Of a stretch of DNA of 64,000 nt, positions 54,757 through 64,000 are shown piece by piece (within the stretch, counting starts at the first letter, position 1; each line of letters begins with the position of its first letter). A program made the translations under genes and the position numbers. The notes beneath the pieces are model-generated. The model ran no database searches. It was not told the DNA's origin and saw only the letters and a program-made list of their open reading frames with translations. The DNA comes from Sphingorhabdus sp. Alg239-R122 (GTDB lineage Bacteria > Pseudomonadota > Alphaproteobacteria > Sphingomonadales > Sphingomonadaceae): the NCBI RefSeq assembly GCF_900537065.1, contig NZ_UNRC01000009.1, forward strand, positions 1 through 64,000, in the 5' to 3' direction.

Positions 54757-55280
54757 CAGATAGTCCCTTCCAGCTCTTCACGCATCTCGGTACCGTGACG
54801 GAACACACGGGCGAGGACAAAGAGAACAAGTGCCAGCAGGAAACCGGTGAGTGAAAATGTATCTTCGACATTCAACGCTTCAAAATGGGATTTCAGCCAC
54901 AATGCCAGAGGTAACAAAACCATGGATACGCCCTGCACGGCAAGCGTGATCCAGCCCATGCGTGCTATGCGGTCCGCATTTTCAGGGTCAAATGGTTCAC
55001 CTTTTTCGACCGAAGTGGCGACATGCATTAGCTCGCGGATAAACCGGAAGCCCAAAAACAATAGGAAAACCACAAGGGCGAGTGCGGCCAGTATAACCCA
55101 GTAACCACTTGCAGGCGCACCTGCTTCGGCGAGCATTGCATAAATTTCTCCACGTTGCACTGTCAGTATGGCGCCAATGCCTATCCCGACCATGACCATG
55201 GTAAAGATAAGCAGACCTGCGAGCAGCATCAAAAGCAGCTGCGTCAGCTTCAAAACTTTATCATTCATATGTGTAGTCAT
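54756..55280 (-). CDS. DUF2975 membrane protein
   Basis: This 174-residue protein has four TM helices: about 12-37, 57-80, 108-130 and 141-161. The loop RFIRELMHVATSVEKGEPFDPENADRI is typical of DUF2975. GGAGG precedes the start (55280). It is the first gene of the DUF2975-XRE-peptide operon, transcribed against the ribosomal cluster between rplL and rpoB. Confidence 0.92.
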   Translation of the reverse strand: MTTHMNDKVLKLTQLLLMLLAGLLIFTMVMVGIGIGAILTVQRGEIYAMLAEAGAPASGYWVILAALALVVFLLFLGFRFIRELMHVATSVEKGEPFDPENADRIARMGWITLAVQGVSMVLLPLALWLKSHFEALNVEDTFSLTGFLLALVLFVLARVFRHGTEMREELEGTI

Positions 55281-55300
55281 ATTGACCTCCGATAATTGAA

Positions 55301-55360
55301 TTATTGATAAACAATAAAATAATATTGAAAAAAGGCAAGTTTTTTATTGAAAAACAATAA
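55301..55360. promoter_or_regulatory. Twin palindromic operators upstream of the DUF2975-XRE operon
   Basis: TTATTGATAAACAATAA at 55301-55317 and TTATTGAAAAACAATAA at 55344-55360 are near-identical 17-base sites with 6-bp arms (TTATTG-N5-CAATAA), 43 bases apart centre to centre, about four helical turns. A further palindrome ATAATTGAATTAT is at 55292-55304. They lie 20-80 bases upstream of the DUF2975 start, the expected place for autoregulation by the XRE protein. Confidence 0.7.
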
Positions 55361-55633
55361 AATTACTTTGTTCCATCAACTTCCTTGCAGCTTCTCTCTT
55401 GCAGCATTCGATATTTGGAAGGACATGGTTTGGTTGTTGCGGGCGAATCGAAATAGCTGCACCCTTGACCCCAAACCCGCTGCGCCTTATATGAAATCCA
55501 ACACCGGCACTTTTCGAGACATGGATCGCCAATGCGCAGGCGCTTCGTACGGAATGAAAATTGCAATCGGTTCTAAATGACGCAAAGCTGCGATCAGCCA
55601 GAAATGGTTGGTAACGCGGCTTTTTTGTCGTTT

Positions 55634-55670
55634 ATGCGCCCTGAAAATCTGGTTTTCGGGCGCATTTTCT
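55634..55670 (+). terminator. Attenuator-like hairpin in the rpoB leader
   Basis: ATGCGCCC(T)GAAAA (55634-55647) pairs with TTTTCGGGCGCAT (55653-55665) over a TCTGG loop, 13 bp with one bulge, followed by TTTCT. It ends about 57 bases before rpoB. As no rightward gene lies upstream after the rplL terminator, it could be an attenuator controlling rpoBC. The rest of the 441-base gap holds the DUF2975 operators and presumably the rpoB promoter. Confidence 0.6.
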
Positions 55671-55721
55671 GCGCCCGCATATCGGCACTTTAAAGACACG
55701 CGAAAGAGGCGAATCTATAAT

Positions 55722-58700
55722 ATGGCAAGCAAGGTGAAAAAGGCGGAGGAACTTATTCCCACCGCGAAAAAGCGTATCCGTAAAATCTTTGGTGACATTC
55801 ACGAAGTCATCGACATGCCCAACCTGATCGAGGTGCAGCGTGAGAGCTATGAGCAGTTCCTGCGCTCTGACCCGGCGACAGATTATGTGTCGGGCCTGGA
55901 AAAAACACTGCGCGGTGTTTTCCCGATTCGCGACTTTGCGGGCACAGCGGAACTCGATTTCGTGCATTACGAACTCGAAGACCCGAAATATGATACGCAG
56001 GAATGCCGTCAGCGCGGCATCACCTATGCAGCGCCGATGAAGGTCACTTTGCGCCTGATCGTGTTTGAGGTTGATCCTGACACCGAAAGCCGTTCCGTGC
56101 TCGATATTAAAGAGCAGGACGTCTATATGGGCGACATGCCGCTAATGACAGGCAACGGCACATTCATCATCAATGGCACGGAACGCGTGATCGTGTCGCA
56201 GATGCACCGTTCACCAGGTGTATTGTTCGATCATGACCGCGGCAAAACACACAGCTCGGGCAAGTTCCTCTTCGCGGCCCGTGTTATTCCTTACCGTGGT
56301 TCATGGCTTGATTTCGAATTTGATGCGAAAGACATTGTCAATGTCCGTATCGACCGCAAGCGCAAGCTGCCGGTCACGGCTTTGCTTTATGCGCTGGGCC
56401 TGAACAGCGAGGAAATCCTCGCCGAATTTTATGACACCATTACTTATGAACGCGGCAAGGATGGCTGGAAAATCCCATTTGTCGGCGAGCAGTGGCGCGG
56501 CCAGAAGCCTGCATTTGACATTGTTGATGCGAAATCGGGCGAAGTCGTGTTTGAAGCGGGCCAGAAAATCACCCCGCGTGCGGCCAATAAAGCCGTCAAG
56601 GATGGCCTGAAATCACTGATTATCCCGACCGACGAAATTTTCGGCCGTTACAGCGCATATGACCTGGTCAATGACAAGACCGGAGAAATTTACATCGAAG
56701 CCGGTGATGAAGTGTCGCCGGAAAATCTGGAAAAGATTGATGGTGCCGGTATTGACGAGCTGGTTCTGCTCGACGTTGACCATGTGACCACCGGTCCGTG
56801 GATCCGCAACACTATGAAAGCCGATAAGTCGGAAAATAGCGACATGGGTCTTGATGCAATCTACCGCGTCATGCGCCCGGGCGAACCGCCAACGCGCGAA
56901 ACCGCCGATGCGCTGTTTGAAGGCCTGTTCTTTGACGGCGAGCGCTACGATCTTTCCGCGGTCGGCCGTGTGAAGCTCAACATGCGTCTTGACCTGGATG
57001 CAGAGGATACCGTGACCACGCTGCGCAAGGAAGACATTCTTGCGGTCGTGAAAACGCTGGTGAACCTGAAAGACGGCAAGGGCGAGGTTGACGATATCGA
57101 TAACCTCGGCAATCGCCGTGTGCGTTCTGTCGGCGAGTTGCTGGAAAACCAGTACCGCGTTGGCCTGCTACGTATGGAACGTGCTGTTAAAGAACGCATG
57201 TCATCGGTTGATGTGTCGACGGTGATGCCGAACGATCTGATCAACGCGAAGCCTGCTGTTGCGGCCGTGCGTGAGTTTTTCGGCTCTTCGCAGTTGTCAC
57301 AGTTTATGGATCAGACCAACCCGCTGTCTGAAGTGACGCATAAGCGCCGTGTTTCGGCATTGGGCCCTGGCGGTCTGACGCGTGAACGTGCCGGCTTTGA
57401 AGTCCGTGACGTTCACCCGACCCATTACGGCCGTATCTGCCCGATTGAAACGCCGGAGGGGCCGAATATTGGTCTTATCAACTCACTGGCATCGTTCAGC
57501 CGGGTCAACAAATATGGCTTTATCGAAACGCCATATCGTAAAGTTGTCGATGGCAAGGTGACCAACGAAGTTGTGTATCTGTCCGCCATGGAAGAGCAGA
57601 AGCACACCGTGGCACAGGCCAATGCCGAGCTGAACGAGGATGGTTCGTTTGTCGAGGAAATCGTGTCTTCACGTGAAGCTGGCGAATTCCTGATGGCGCA
57701 GCGTGAGAGCATTACGTTGATGGACGTTTCTCCCAAACAGCTCGTATCTGTTGCTGCATCGCTTATTCCGTTCCTGGAAAATGATGACGCCAACCGTGCG
57801 CTTATGGGATCAAACATGCAACGTCAGGCTGTACCGCTGGTAAAAGCGGAAGCACCATTTGTTGGCACCGGCATGGAAGAAACCGTGGCCCGTGATTCCG
57901 GTGCGGCTATTGGCGCGAAACGTGCCGGTATTGTCGACCAGGTTGATGCGACGCGTATCGTGATCCGTGCAACTGGCAGCGTTGAAGCTGGCAAGTCGGG
58001 TGTGGATATTTACACGTTGCAGAAGTTCCAGCGTTCCAACCAGAACACCTGCATCAATCAGCGCCCACTCGTGAAAGTGGGCGAAGTAGTGCAGCAGGGC
58101 GATATTATCGCCGACGGTCCATCGACCGAGTTCGGTGAACTGGCGCTTGGCAAAAACTCGCTTGTCGCGTTCATGCCCTGGAACGGGTATAACTATGAAG
58201 ATAGTATCCTGATTTCCGAACGTATCGTGAAAGACGATGTCTTCACCTCGATCCATATTGAGGAATTTGAAGTCATGGCACGCGATACGAAACTGGGCCC
58301 TGAAGACATTACCCGCGACATTCCGAATGTCGGTGAGGAAGCGCTTCGCAACCTCGATGAAGCGGGCATTGTCTATATTGGCGCTGAAGTGCATCCGGGT
58401 GATATCCTGGCCGGCAAGATCACGCCAAAAGGCGAAAGCCCGATGACGCCGGAAGAAAAACTTCTGCGTGCTATCTTCGGTGAAAAAGCCTCTGACGTCC
58501 GCGATACATCGCTGCGTCTGCCGCCGGGTGTTGCAGGGACTGTTGTTGAGGTCCGTGTCTTTAACCGTCACGGTATCGACAAGGATGAGCGTGCATTGGC
58601 GATTGAACGCGAAGAAATCGAACGTCTTGCCAAAGACCGTGAGGACGAACGCGCAATTCTGAACCGTGCCACCTATAACCGCCTGCGCGATATGCTGGTG

Positions 58701-59903
58701 GGCAATGTGGCCGCCGCTGCGCCGAAAGGTTTCAAGAAAGGCAGTGAAGTCACTGCCGACAACCTTGCCGAAATCGAAAAGCACGAATGGTGGAAATTCG
58801 CTGTTGCGGATGACGCTGTGCAGGGTGACCTTGAAGCTGTCAAAACGCAGTATGACGAAGCGGTCAAGCTGATTACCGAGAAATTCGAAGATCGCCGTGA
58901 CAAGCTGGAGCGTGGTGACGAACTGGCACCAGGCGTTCTGAAAATGGTCAAAATCTTTGTGGCTGTGAAGCGTAAATTGCAGCCCGGTGATAAAATGGCC
59001 GGACGTCACGGCAACAAAGGTGTGATTTCACGCATCCTGCCAGCCGAAGACATGCCGTTCCTGGAAGACGGAACGCCGGTTGATATCGTGCTCAACCCGC
59101 TGGGTGTGCCATCGCGTATGAATGTTGGACAGATTTTTGAAACCCATCTTGGCTGGGCCGCACGCGGTCTGGGTCAGCAGGTGACGAAGGCTCTGGAAGA
59201 CTGGCGTGAGGCCAACCCTGATCCGCAGGCAGGCGAAGCTCCTGATGCAGTGAAAGAGGTGATGAAGGACATTTATGGTGAGCAGTATCATGAAGATATT
59301 GATCGCCGCAGCACCGAAGAAACGGTCGAACTGGCCCGCAATCTGAAACATGGTGTTCCGATGGGTACGCCGGTGTTCGACGGTGCGCGCGAAGCCGATG
59401 TGTCTTACATGCTTGAAAAAGCGGGACTGGATACATCGGGACAGGTGGACCTGTTCGATGGCCGCACAGGTGACAGGTTCGACCGTAAGGTGACAGTGGG
59501 CTATATCTATATGCTCAAACTGCATCACCTGGTTGACGACAAGATCCACGCCCGTTCGATCGGACCATACTCGCTCGTCACGCAGCAGCCGCTGGGTGGT
59601 AAAGCGCAGTTTGGCGGACAGCGTTTCGGTGAGATGGAAGTCTGGGCACTGCAAGCTTACGGCGCCGCTTACACGCTGCAGGAAATGCTGACAGTCAAAT
59701 CCGATGACGTGATTGGCCGTACCAAAGTGTATGAATCCATCGTCAAGGGTGATGACAGTTTCGAAACCGGCATCCCGGAAAGCTTTAACGTGCTTGTGAA
59801 GGAAATGCGTTCGCTGGGTCTCAGCGTCGATCTGAAGTCCCATGAAGATGGTGATGAGGATGGCGAAGAAGGTCCTGACGCCCTTCCAGAAGCCGCCGAG
59901 TAA
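55722..59903 (+). CDS. rpoB: DNA-directed RNA polymerase subunit beta
   Basis: The start ATG 55722 begins [20 protein letters not shown]; the frame extends further upstream through the leader without resemblance. The 1393-residue protein contains the rifampicin-region [20 protein letters not shown] and [20 protein letters not shown], and the [20 protein letters not shown] region. It is followed by rpoC after 53 bases. Length is normal for alphaproteobacteria. Confidence 0.99.
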   Translation: MASKVKKAEELIPTAKKRIRKIFGDIHEVIDMPNLIEVQRESYEQFLRSDPATDYVSGLEKTLRGVFPIRDFAGTAELDFVHYELEDPKYDTQECRQRGITYAAPMKVTLRLIVFEVDPDTESRSVLDIKEQDVYMGDMPLMTGNGTFIINGTERVIVSQMHRSPGVLFDHDRGKTHSSGKFLFAARVIPYRGSWLDFEFDAKDIVNVRIDRKRKLPVTALLYALGLNSEEILAEFYDTITYERGKDGWKIPFVGEQWRGQKPAFDIVDAKSGEVVFEAGQKITPRAANKAVKDGLKSLIIPTDEIFGRYSAYDLVNDKTGEIYIEAGDEVSPENLEKIDGAGIDELVLLDVDHVTTGPWIRNTMKADKSENSDMGLDAIYRVMRPGEPPTRETADALFEGLFFDGERYDLSAVGRVKLNMRLDLDAEDTVTTLRKEDILAVVKTLVNLKDGKGEVDDIDNLGNRRVRSVGELLENQYRVGLLRMERAVKERMSSVDVSTVMPNDLINAKPAVAAVREFFGSSQLSQFMDQTNPLSEVTHKRRVSALGPGGLTRERAGFEVRDVHPTHYGRICPIETPEGPNIGLINSLASFSRVNKYGFIETPYRKVVDGKVTNEVVYLSAMEEQKHTVAQANAELNEDGSFVEEIVSSREAGEFLMAQRESITLMDVSPKQLVSVAASLIPFLENDDANRALMGSNMQRQAVPLVKAEAPFVGTGMEETVARDSGAAIGAKRAGIVDQVDATRIVIRATGSVEAGKSGVDIYTLQKFQRSNQNTCINQRPLVKVGEVVQQGDIIADGPSTEFGELALGKNSLVAFMPWNGYNYEDSILISERIVKDDVFTSIHIEEFEVMARDTKLGPEDITRDIPNVGEEALRNLDEAGIVYIGAEVHPGDILAGKITPKGESPMTPEEKLLRAIFGEKASDVRDTSLRLPPGVAGTVVEVRVFNRHGIDKDERALAIEREEIERLAKDREDERAILNRATYNRLRDMLVGNVAAAAPKGFKKGSEVTADNLAEIEKHEWWKFAVADDAVQGDLEAVKTQYDEAVKLITEKFEDRRDKLERGDELAPGVLKMVKIFVAVKRKLQPGDKMAGRHGNKGVISRILPAEDMPFLEDGTPVDIVLNPLGVPSRMNVGQIFETHLGWAARGLGQQVTKALEDWREANPDPQAGEAPDAVKEVMKDIYGEQYHEDIDRRSTEETVELARNLKHGVPMGTPVFDGAREADVSYMLEKAGLDTSGQVDLFDGRTGDRFDRKVTVGYIYMLKLHHLVDDKIHARSIGPYSLVTQQPLGGKAQFGGQRFGEMEVWALQAYGAAYTLQEMLTVKSDDVIGRTKVYESIVKGDDSFETGIPESFNVLVKEMRSLGLSVDLKSHEDGDEDGEEGPDALPEAAE

Positions 59904-59956
59904 GGATATCAACTGGCTCTGTCTTTTTTCAGGCAGGGCTTAGTGAGGAAATGAAA

Positions 59957-62900
59957 ATGAACGAACTGAGCAAATTTGCAAATCCGGTCGCCAAACCGGA
60001 AACATTTGATGAAATCCAGATCGGCCTTGCTTCGCCGGAAAAAATCCGCAGCTGGTCCTTTGGTGAAATCAAAAAGCCGGAAACCATCAACTACCGGACG
60101 TTCAAGCCAGAGCGTGACGGCCTTTTCTGCGCGCGGATTTTTGGTCCTGTAAAGGATTATGAATGCTTGTGCGGTAAGTATAAGCGCATGAAATATAAAG
60201 GCATCGTATGTGAAAAATGCGGTGTTGAAGTCACGGTCACCAAGGTGCGCCGTGAACGTATGGGCCATATCGATCTGGCCGCACCGGTTGCGCATATCTG
60301 GTTCCTGAAATCGCTGCCATCGCGCATTGGCCTGCTACTCGACATGCAGCTTAAGAAACTGGAGCGCGTGCTCTATTTCGAAGCCTATGTTGTGATTGAG
60401 CCCGGCTTGACCGCACTGGAAAAATTCCAGTTGCTGACCGAAGACGAACTGCTTGAAGCGCAGGATGAATATGGTGAAGACGCTTTCTCCGCCGGCATAG
60501 GTGCGGAAGCCGTCAAAATCATGCTGGCAGACCTGGACCTGGAACAGGAACGCAAAGATCTGATGGAAGAGCTGGAGACGACAAAGTCGTTGCTCAAGCC
60601 GAAAAAGATCATCAAGCGCCTGAAAGTGGTCGAAAGCTTCATCGAATCCGGTAACCGTCCGGAATGGATGATCCTTGACATTATTCCAGTCATTCCGCCC
60701 GAGCTGCGCCCACTGGTGCCGCTGGATGGTGGCCGTTTCGCAACGTCTGATCTCAACGATCTGTACCGCCGCGTCATTAACCGTAACAACCGCCTGAAAC
60801 GCCTGATGGAACTGCGCGCGCCGGATATTATTGTCCGTAACGAAAAGCGCATGCTGCAGGAAGCTGTGGACGCACTGTTCGACAATGGCCGCCGCGGTCG
60901 CACGATTACAGGTGCCAACAAGCGCCCGCTGAAATCACTTTCGGATATGCTGAAAGGCAAGCAGGGCCGTTTCCGCCAGAATCTTCTGGGTAAGCGCGTC
61001 GACTATTCGGGTCGTTCGGTCATCGTGACCGGCCCTGAGCTGAAACTGCATCAGTGCGGTCTGCCAAAGAAAATGGCGCTCGAGCTGTTCAAGCCGTTCA
61101 TTTATGCGCGGCTTGACGCAAAGGGCCTGTCCATGACGCTGAAACAGGCGAAGAAATGGGTGGAAAAAGAGCGTAAGGAAGTATGGGATATTCTCGACGA
61201 AGTTATTCGCGAGCATCCCGTTATGCTGAACCGTGCGCCGACGCTTCACCGTCTGGGCATTCAGGCGTTCGAGCCAGTACTGATTGAGGGCAAGGCTATC
61301 CAGCTTCACCCGCTCGTATGTTCCGCGTTCAACGCTGACTTTGACGGCGACCAAATGGCTGTACACGTACCGCTGAGTCTTGAGGCGCAGCTGGAAGCAC
61401 GCGTGCTGATGATGTCTACCAACAACATCCTGTCACCTGCCAACGGCAAGCCGATTATCGTGCCTTCACAGGATATGGTACTGGGTATCTATTACCTCTC
61501 CATGGACCGTAAGGGTGAGCCGGGTGAGGGCATGATCCTGACCGATATGACCGAAGTGCACCAGGCGCTGGAAGTCGGTGCGGTGACGCTGCACTCAAAA
61601 ATCACGAGCCGTGTGCCACAGGCCGATGAAGACGGTAATATCGTCATGAAGCGGTTTGAAACAACGCCGGGCCGTATGCTGCTGGGCGAATGTCTGCCAA
61701 AATCACACAAGGTGCCGTTCGACATTGTTAACCGCCTGCTCACCAAGAAAGAAATTGGTGACGTGATTGACCAGGTTTACCGCCACACAGGCCAGAAAGA
61801 CACGGTGCTGTTTGCCGATGCGATCATGGTTCTGGGCTTCAAGCACGCGTTCAAGGCCGGCATTTCCTTCGGTAAGGATGACATGATCATTCCTGACTCG
61901 AAAGAAGGGACAGTGGATGAAACTCGTGCACTGGTCGCTGATTATGAGCAGCAGTACCAGGACGGCCTCATCACGCAGCAGGAAAAATATAACAAAGTCA
62001 TTGATGCGTGGAGCCGCTGTGGTGACACAGTAGCTGCTGCCATGATGGACGAGATTGAAGCAACGCCGCTCGACAAGGATGGCCGCGAAAAAGCTATTAA
62101 CTCGATCTATATGATGAGCCATTCGGGTGCGCGTGGTTCGCCAGCGCAGATGAAACAGCTGGCCGGTATGCGCGGGCTGATGGCCAAGCCTTCGGGCGAG
62201 ATTATTGAAACACCGATTATCTCGAACTTTAAGGAAGGCCTGACGGTTCTTGAATATTTCAACTCGACCCACGGTGCGCGTAAAGGTTTGGCCGATACTG
62301 CGCTGAAAACGGCAAACTCGGGTTATCTGACCCGCCGTCTTGTTGACGTGTCGCAGGACTGCACCATCGTTGAGGAAGATTGTAAGACCGATAATGCACT
62401 GGAAATGAAAGCCATTGTCCAGGGTGGTTCGACAATCGCGTCTTTGGGTGAGCGTATTCTTGGCCGTACACTGGCTGAGGACATGGTTGATGCCAAGGAT
62501 GGCAGTGTCGTTGTCAAAAACGGCACGCTTCTTGACGAAGCGGCTATTGCCAAGATTGAGGAAATGGGTATTCAGGCGGCACGCATTCGTTCACCTCTCG
62601 TTTGTGAATCGAAACATGGTGTGTGCGGCAAATGTTACGGACGTGACCTTGCCCGCGGTACGCCGGTCAATATCGGTGAAGCTGTTGGCGTTATTGCTGC
62701 GCAGTCCATCGGTGAACCGGGTACGCAGCTGACTATGCGGACCTTCCACATTGGCGGCGCTGCGAACTTTAACGAACAGTCCAATCTTGAGGCCGTTGCA
62801 GATGGCAAACTGGAATATCGCGATATTCCGACCATCACTGACAAAAACGGTCGCCGCCTGTCCTTGGCGCGTAATGGCGAGATTGCCATTATCGACAAGG

Positions 62901-64000
62901 AAGGCCGCGAACGTGCTGTCCACCGCATCCCTTACGGTACCAACATTCTTGTGAAGGATGGCGGTAAAGTGAAGCTCGGTGACCGTTTGGCCGAATGGGA
63001 CCCGTTCACCATGCCGGTGATTACCGAGAAACCGGGTGTTGTAAAATACCAGGACCTGATCGACGGCAAGACACTGACTGAACAGACTGACGAAGCGACG
63101 GGCATCGCTCAGCGCGTGGTTGTCGAATACCGGGCAACGGGCCGCGGCAAGGACAAGGAAGACCTGCGTCCTCGCCTGACCTTGCTTGACGGTGACAGCG
63201 GTGAAGCCGCGCGTTACATGCTGTCCGTCGGCGCTACGCTTTCGGTGACCGATGGTCAGGAAGTGTCTGCAGGTGATGTGCTGGCACGTGTCAGCCGTGA
63301 AGCTGCAAAAACGCGTGACATTACGGGCGGTCTGCCGCGTGTTGCCGAATTGTTCGAGGCCCGTAAGCCAAAGGACAATAGCGTTATCGCGAAAATCTCT
63401 GGCCGCATTGAATTTGTGCGTGACTATAAAGCCAAGCGCAAAATCGCGATCCATCCGGAAGAGGGTGATTCAGTTGAGTACCTGATCCCCAAAACCAAAG
63501 TGATCGATGTGCAGGAAGGCGATTATGTGAAGAAAGGCGATAACCTGGTTTCAGGTTCGCCCGATCCGCATGATATTCTTGAAGTGCTCGGCGTGGAGGC
63601 GCTTGCCGAATATCTGGTGGCGGAAATTCAGGAAGTCTACCGCCTGCAAGGTGTGAAGATTAACGACAAGCATATCGAGACGATTGTGCGCCAGATGCTG
63701 CAGAAGGTCGAAATTACCGATGGCGGGGACACAATCCTGCTCGCCGGTGAGCAGATTGATGCAGAGGAAATGCACGAAATCAACGCTAAGCTGACCAAAA
63801 AGCAGAAACCTGCTGTTGGTACGCCGGTATTGCTCGGTATTACCAAGGCGTCGCTGCAAACACGCAGCTTCATCTCGGCCGCGTCTTTCCAGGAAACCAC
63901 CCGCGTGCTGACGCAAGCGGCGGTTGAAGGCAAACGTGACTCGCTGATCGGCTTGAAGGAAAACGTCATTGTTGGCCGCCTGATTCCGGCAGGTACGGGT
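59957..64000 (+). CDS. rpoC: DNA-directed RNA polymerase subunit beta' (partial, runs off the right end)
   Basis: The start ATG 59957 has GAGGAA with 6-base spacing; ATG 59951 would be too close. The visible 1348 codons are open to the window end. Zinc-finger Cys are near residues 70-88 ([13 protein letters not shown]...CEKCG), and the catalytic Mg motif [13 protein letters not shown] begins at residue 459. The later [20 protein letters not shown] is also visible. The C-terminus is beyond 64000. Confidence 0.99.
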   Translation, partial: MNELSKFANPVAKPETFDEIQIGLASPEKIRSWSFGEIKKPETINYRTFKPERDGLFCARIFGPVKDYECLCGKYKRMKYKGIVCEKCGVEVTVTKVRRERMGHIDLAAPVAHIWFLKSLPSRIGLLLDMQLKKLERVLYFEAYVVIEPGLTALEKFQLLTEDELLEAQDEYGEDAFSAGIGAEAVKIMLADLDLEQERKDLMEELETTKSLLKPKKIIKRLKVVESFIESGNRPEWMILDIIPVIPPELRPLVPLDGGRFATSDLNDLYRRVINRNNRLKRLMELRAPDIIVRNEKRMLQEAVDALFDNGRRGRTITGANKRPLKSLSDMLKGKQGRFRQNLLGKRVDYSGRSVIVTGPELKLHQCGLPKKMALELFKPFIYARLDAKGLSMTLKQAKKWVEKERKEVWDILDEVIREHPVMLNRAPTLHRLGIQAFEPVLIEGKAIQLHPLVCSAFNADFDGDQMAVHVPLSLEAQLEARVLMMSTNNILSPANGKPIIVPSQDMVLGIYYLSMDRKGEPGEGMILTDMTEVHQALEVGAVTLHSKITSRVPQADEDGNIVMKRFETTPGRMLLGECLPKSHKVPFDIVNRLLTKKEIGDVIDQVYRHTGQKDTVLFADAIMVLGFKHAFKAGISFGKDDMIIPDSKEGTVDETRALVADYEQQYQDGLITQQEKYNKVIDAWSRCGDTVAAAMMDEIEATPLDKDGREKAINSIYMMSHSGARGSPAQMKQLAGMRGLMAKPSGEIIETPIISNFKEGLTVLEYFNSTHGARKGLADTALKTANSGYLTRRLVDVSQDCTIVEEDCKTDNALEMKAIVQGGSTIASLGERILGRTLAEDMVDAKDGSVVVKNGTLLDEAAIAKIEEMGIQAARIRSPLVCESKHGVCGKCYGRDLARGTPVNIGEAVGVIAAQSIGEPGTQLTMRTFHIGGAANFNEQSNLEAVADGKLEYRDIPTITDKNGRRLSLARNGEIAIIDKEGRERAVHRIPYGTNILVKDGGKVKLGDRLAEWDPFTMPVITEKPGVVKYQDLIDGKTLTEQTDEATGIAQRVVVEYRATGRGKDKEDLRPRLTLLDGDSGEAARYMLSVGATLSVTDGQEVSAGDVLARVSREAAKTRDITGGLPRVAELFEARKPKDNSVIAKISGRIEFVRDYKAKRKIAIHPEEGDSVEYLIPKTKVIDVQEGDYVKKGDNLVSGSPDPHDILEVLGVEALAEYLVAEIQEVYRLQGVKINDKHIETIVRQMLQKVEITDGGDTILLAGEQIDAEEMHEINAKLTKKQKPAVGTPVLLGITKASLQTRSFISAASFQETTRVLTQAAVEGKRDSLIGLKENVIVGRLIPAGTG

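Noticed and set aside
57810-59009. Long minus-strand open frame (399 codons) opposite rpoB
   Set aside because: It is the antisense shadow of rpoB, a strongly conserved gene; the translated product has no family resemblance.
59028-59912. Minus-strand open frame (294 codons) opposite the 3' end of rpoB
   Set aside because: Shadow frame; the sense strand is unmistakable rpoB.
62591-63454. Minus-strand open frame (287 codons) opposite rpoC
   Set aside because: Shadow of rpoC; no ribosome-binding site or family match.

Overview
The window is a stretch of alphaproteobacterial chromosome, most likely from the order Sphingomonadales (pigmented, aerobic). Supporting signs are a crtY-crtI-crtB carotenoid operon, an NDUFA12-type complex I accessory subunit, a DUF2155/NDUFA12 pair, a MipA/OmpV porin-like protein, many small secreted or lipid-anchored proteins, and moderately GC-rich coding sequence. 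Genus cannot be fixed by eye. The right end is the ribosomal protein/RNA polymerase region (secE-nusG-rplKA-rplJL-rpoBC); rpoC runs off the window. The left end holds the last codons of a probable PQQ-type sugar dehydrogenase.

Layout. 0-5.7 kb: acyl-CoA dehydrogenase, Sua5 (tRNA t6A), aquaporin Z, and a leftward msrA-galU-lipoprotein run. 5.7-12.2 kb: a tight leftward crtY-crtI-LOG-crtB operon, and divergently a sterol-desaturase-family hydroxylase, a DUF2141 protein and a MipA-like outer membrane protein. The divergent intergenic region holds a nested palindrome. 12.2-21.8 kb: housekeeping and accessory genes including a KAS III, an acyltransferase, a DUF1295 protein, an AraC regulator, ung, an esterase, a thermonuclease, DoxX, a lipocalin and a degenerate SRAP protein. 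21.8-29.4 kb is the most accessory part: a two-TM Nudix protein, a racemase, a lipoprotein, a globin and an HTH protein with an acidic tail. It ends in a visibly AT-rich two-gene module (27.6-29.4 kb) of a four-TM protein followed by a P-loop kinase/Nudix fusion.

29.5-48.8 kb: thiC behind a TPP riboswitch, a YqiJ/flotillin (YqiK) pair, an S9 peptidase, a telA-xpaC-like-trHb3 operon, tRNA-Trp, aat overlapping a DUF2155 gene tail to tail, NDUFA12, DUF192, recX, a fatty acyl-AMP ligase and a VOC protein. 48.9-64 kb: secE, nusG, rplK, rplA; then two unrelated genes (a leftward outer membrane protein and a secreted protein) before rplJ-rplL; then a leftward DUF2975/XRE/micropeptide operon with twin palindromic operators; then rpoB and rpoC.

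The best candidates for something undescribed are the four-TM plus kinase-Nudix module at 27595-29422 and the separate two-TM Nudix protein at 21785-23251. Both pair a membrane segment with a nucleotide-handling domain, the layout expected of nucleotide-signalling or anti-phage modules, but the function is inference only. Secondary candidates are the DUF2975/XRE/40-residue peptide operon with twin operators, the SRAP protein without its catalytic residues, and the two repeat elements near 12.2 and 48.2 kb.
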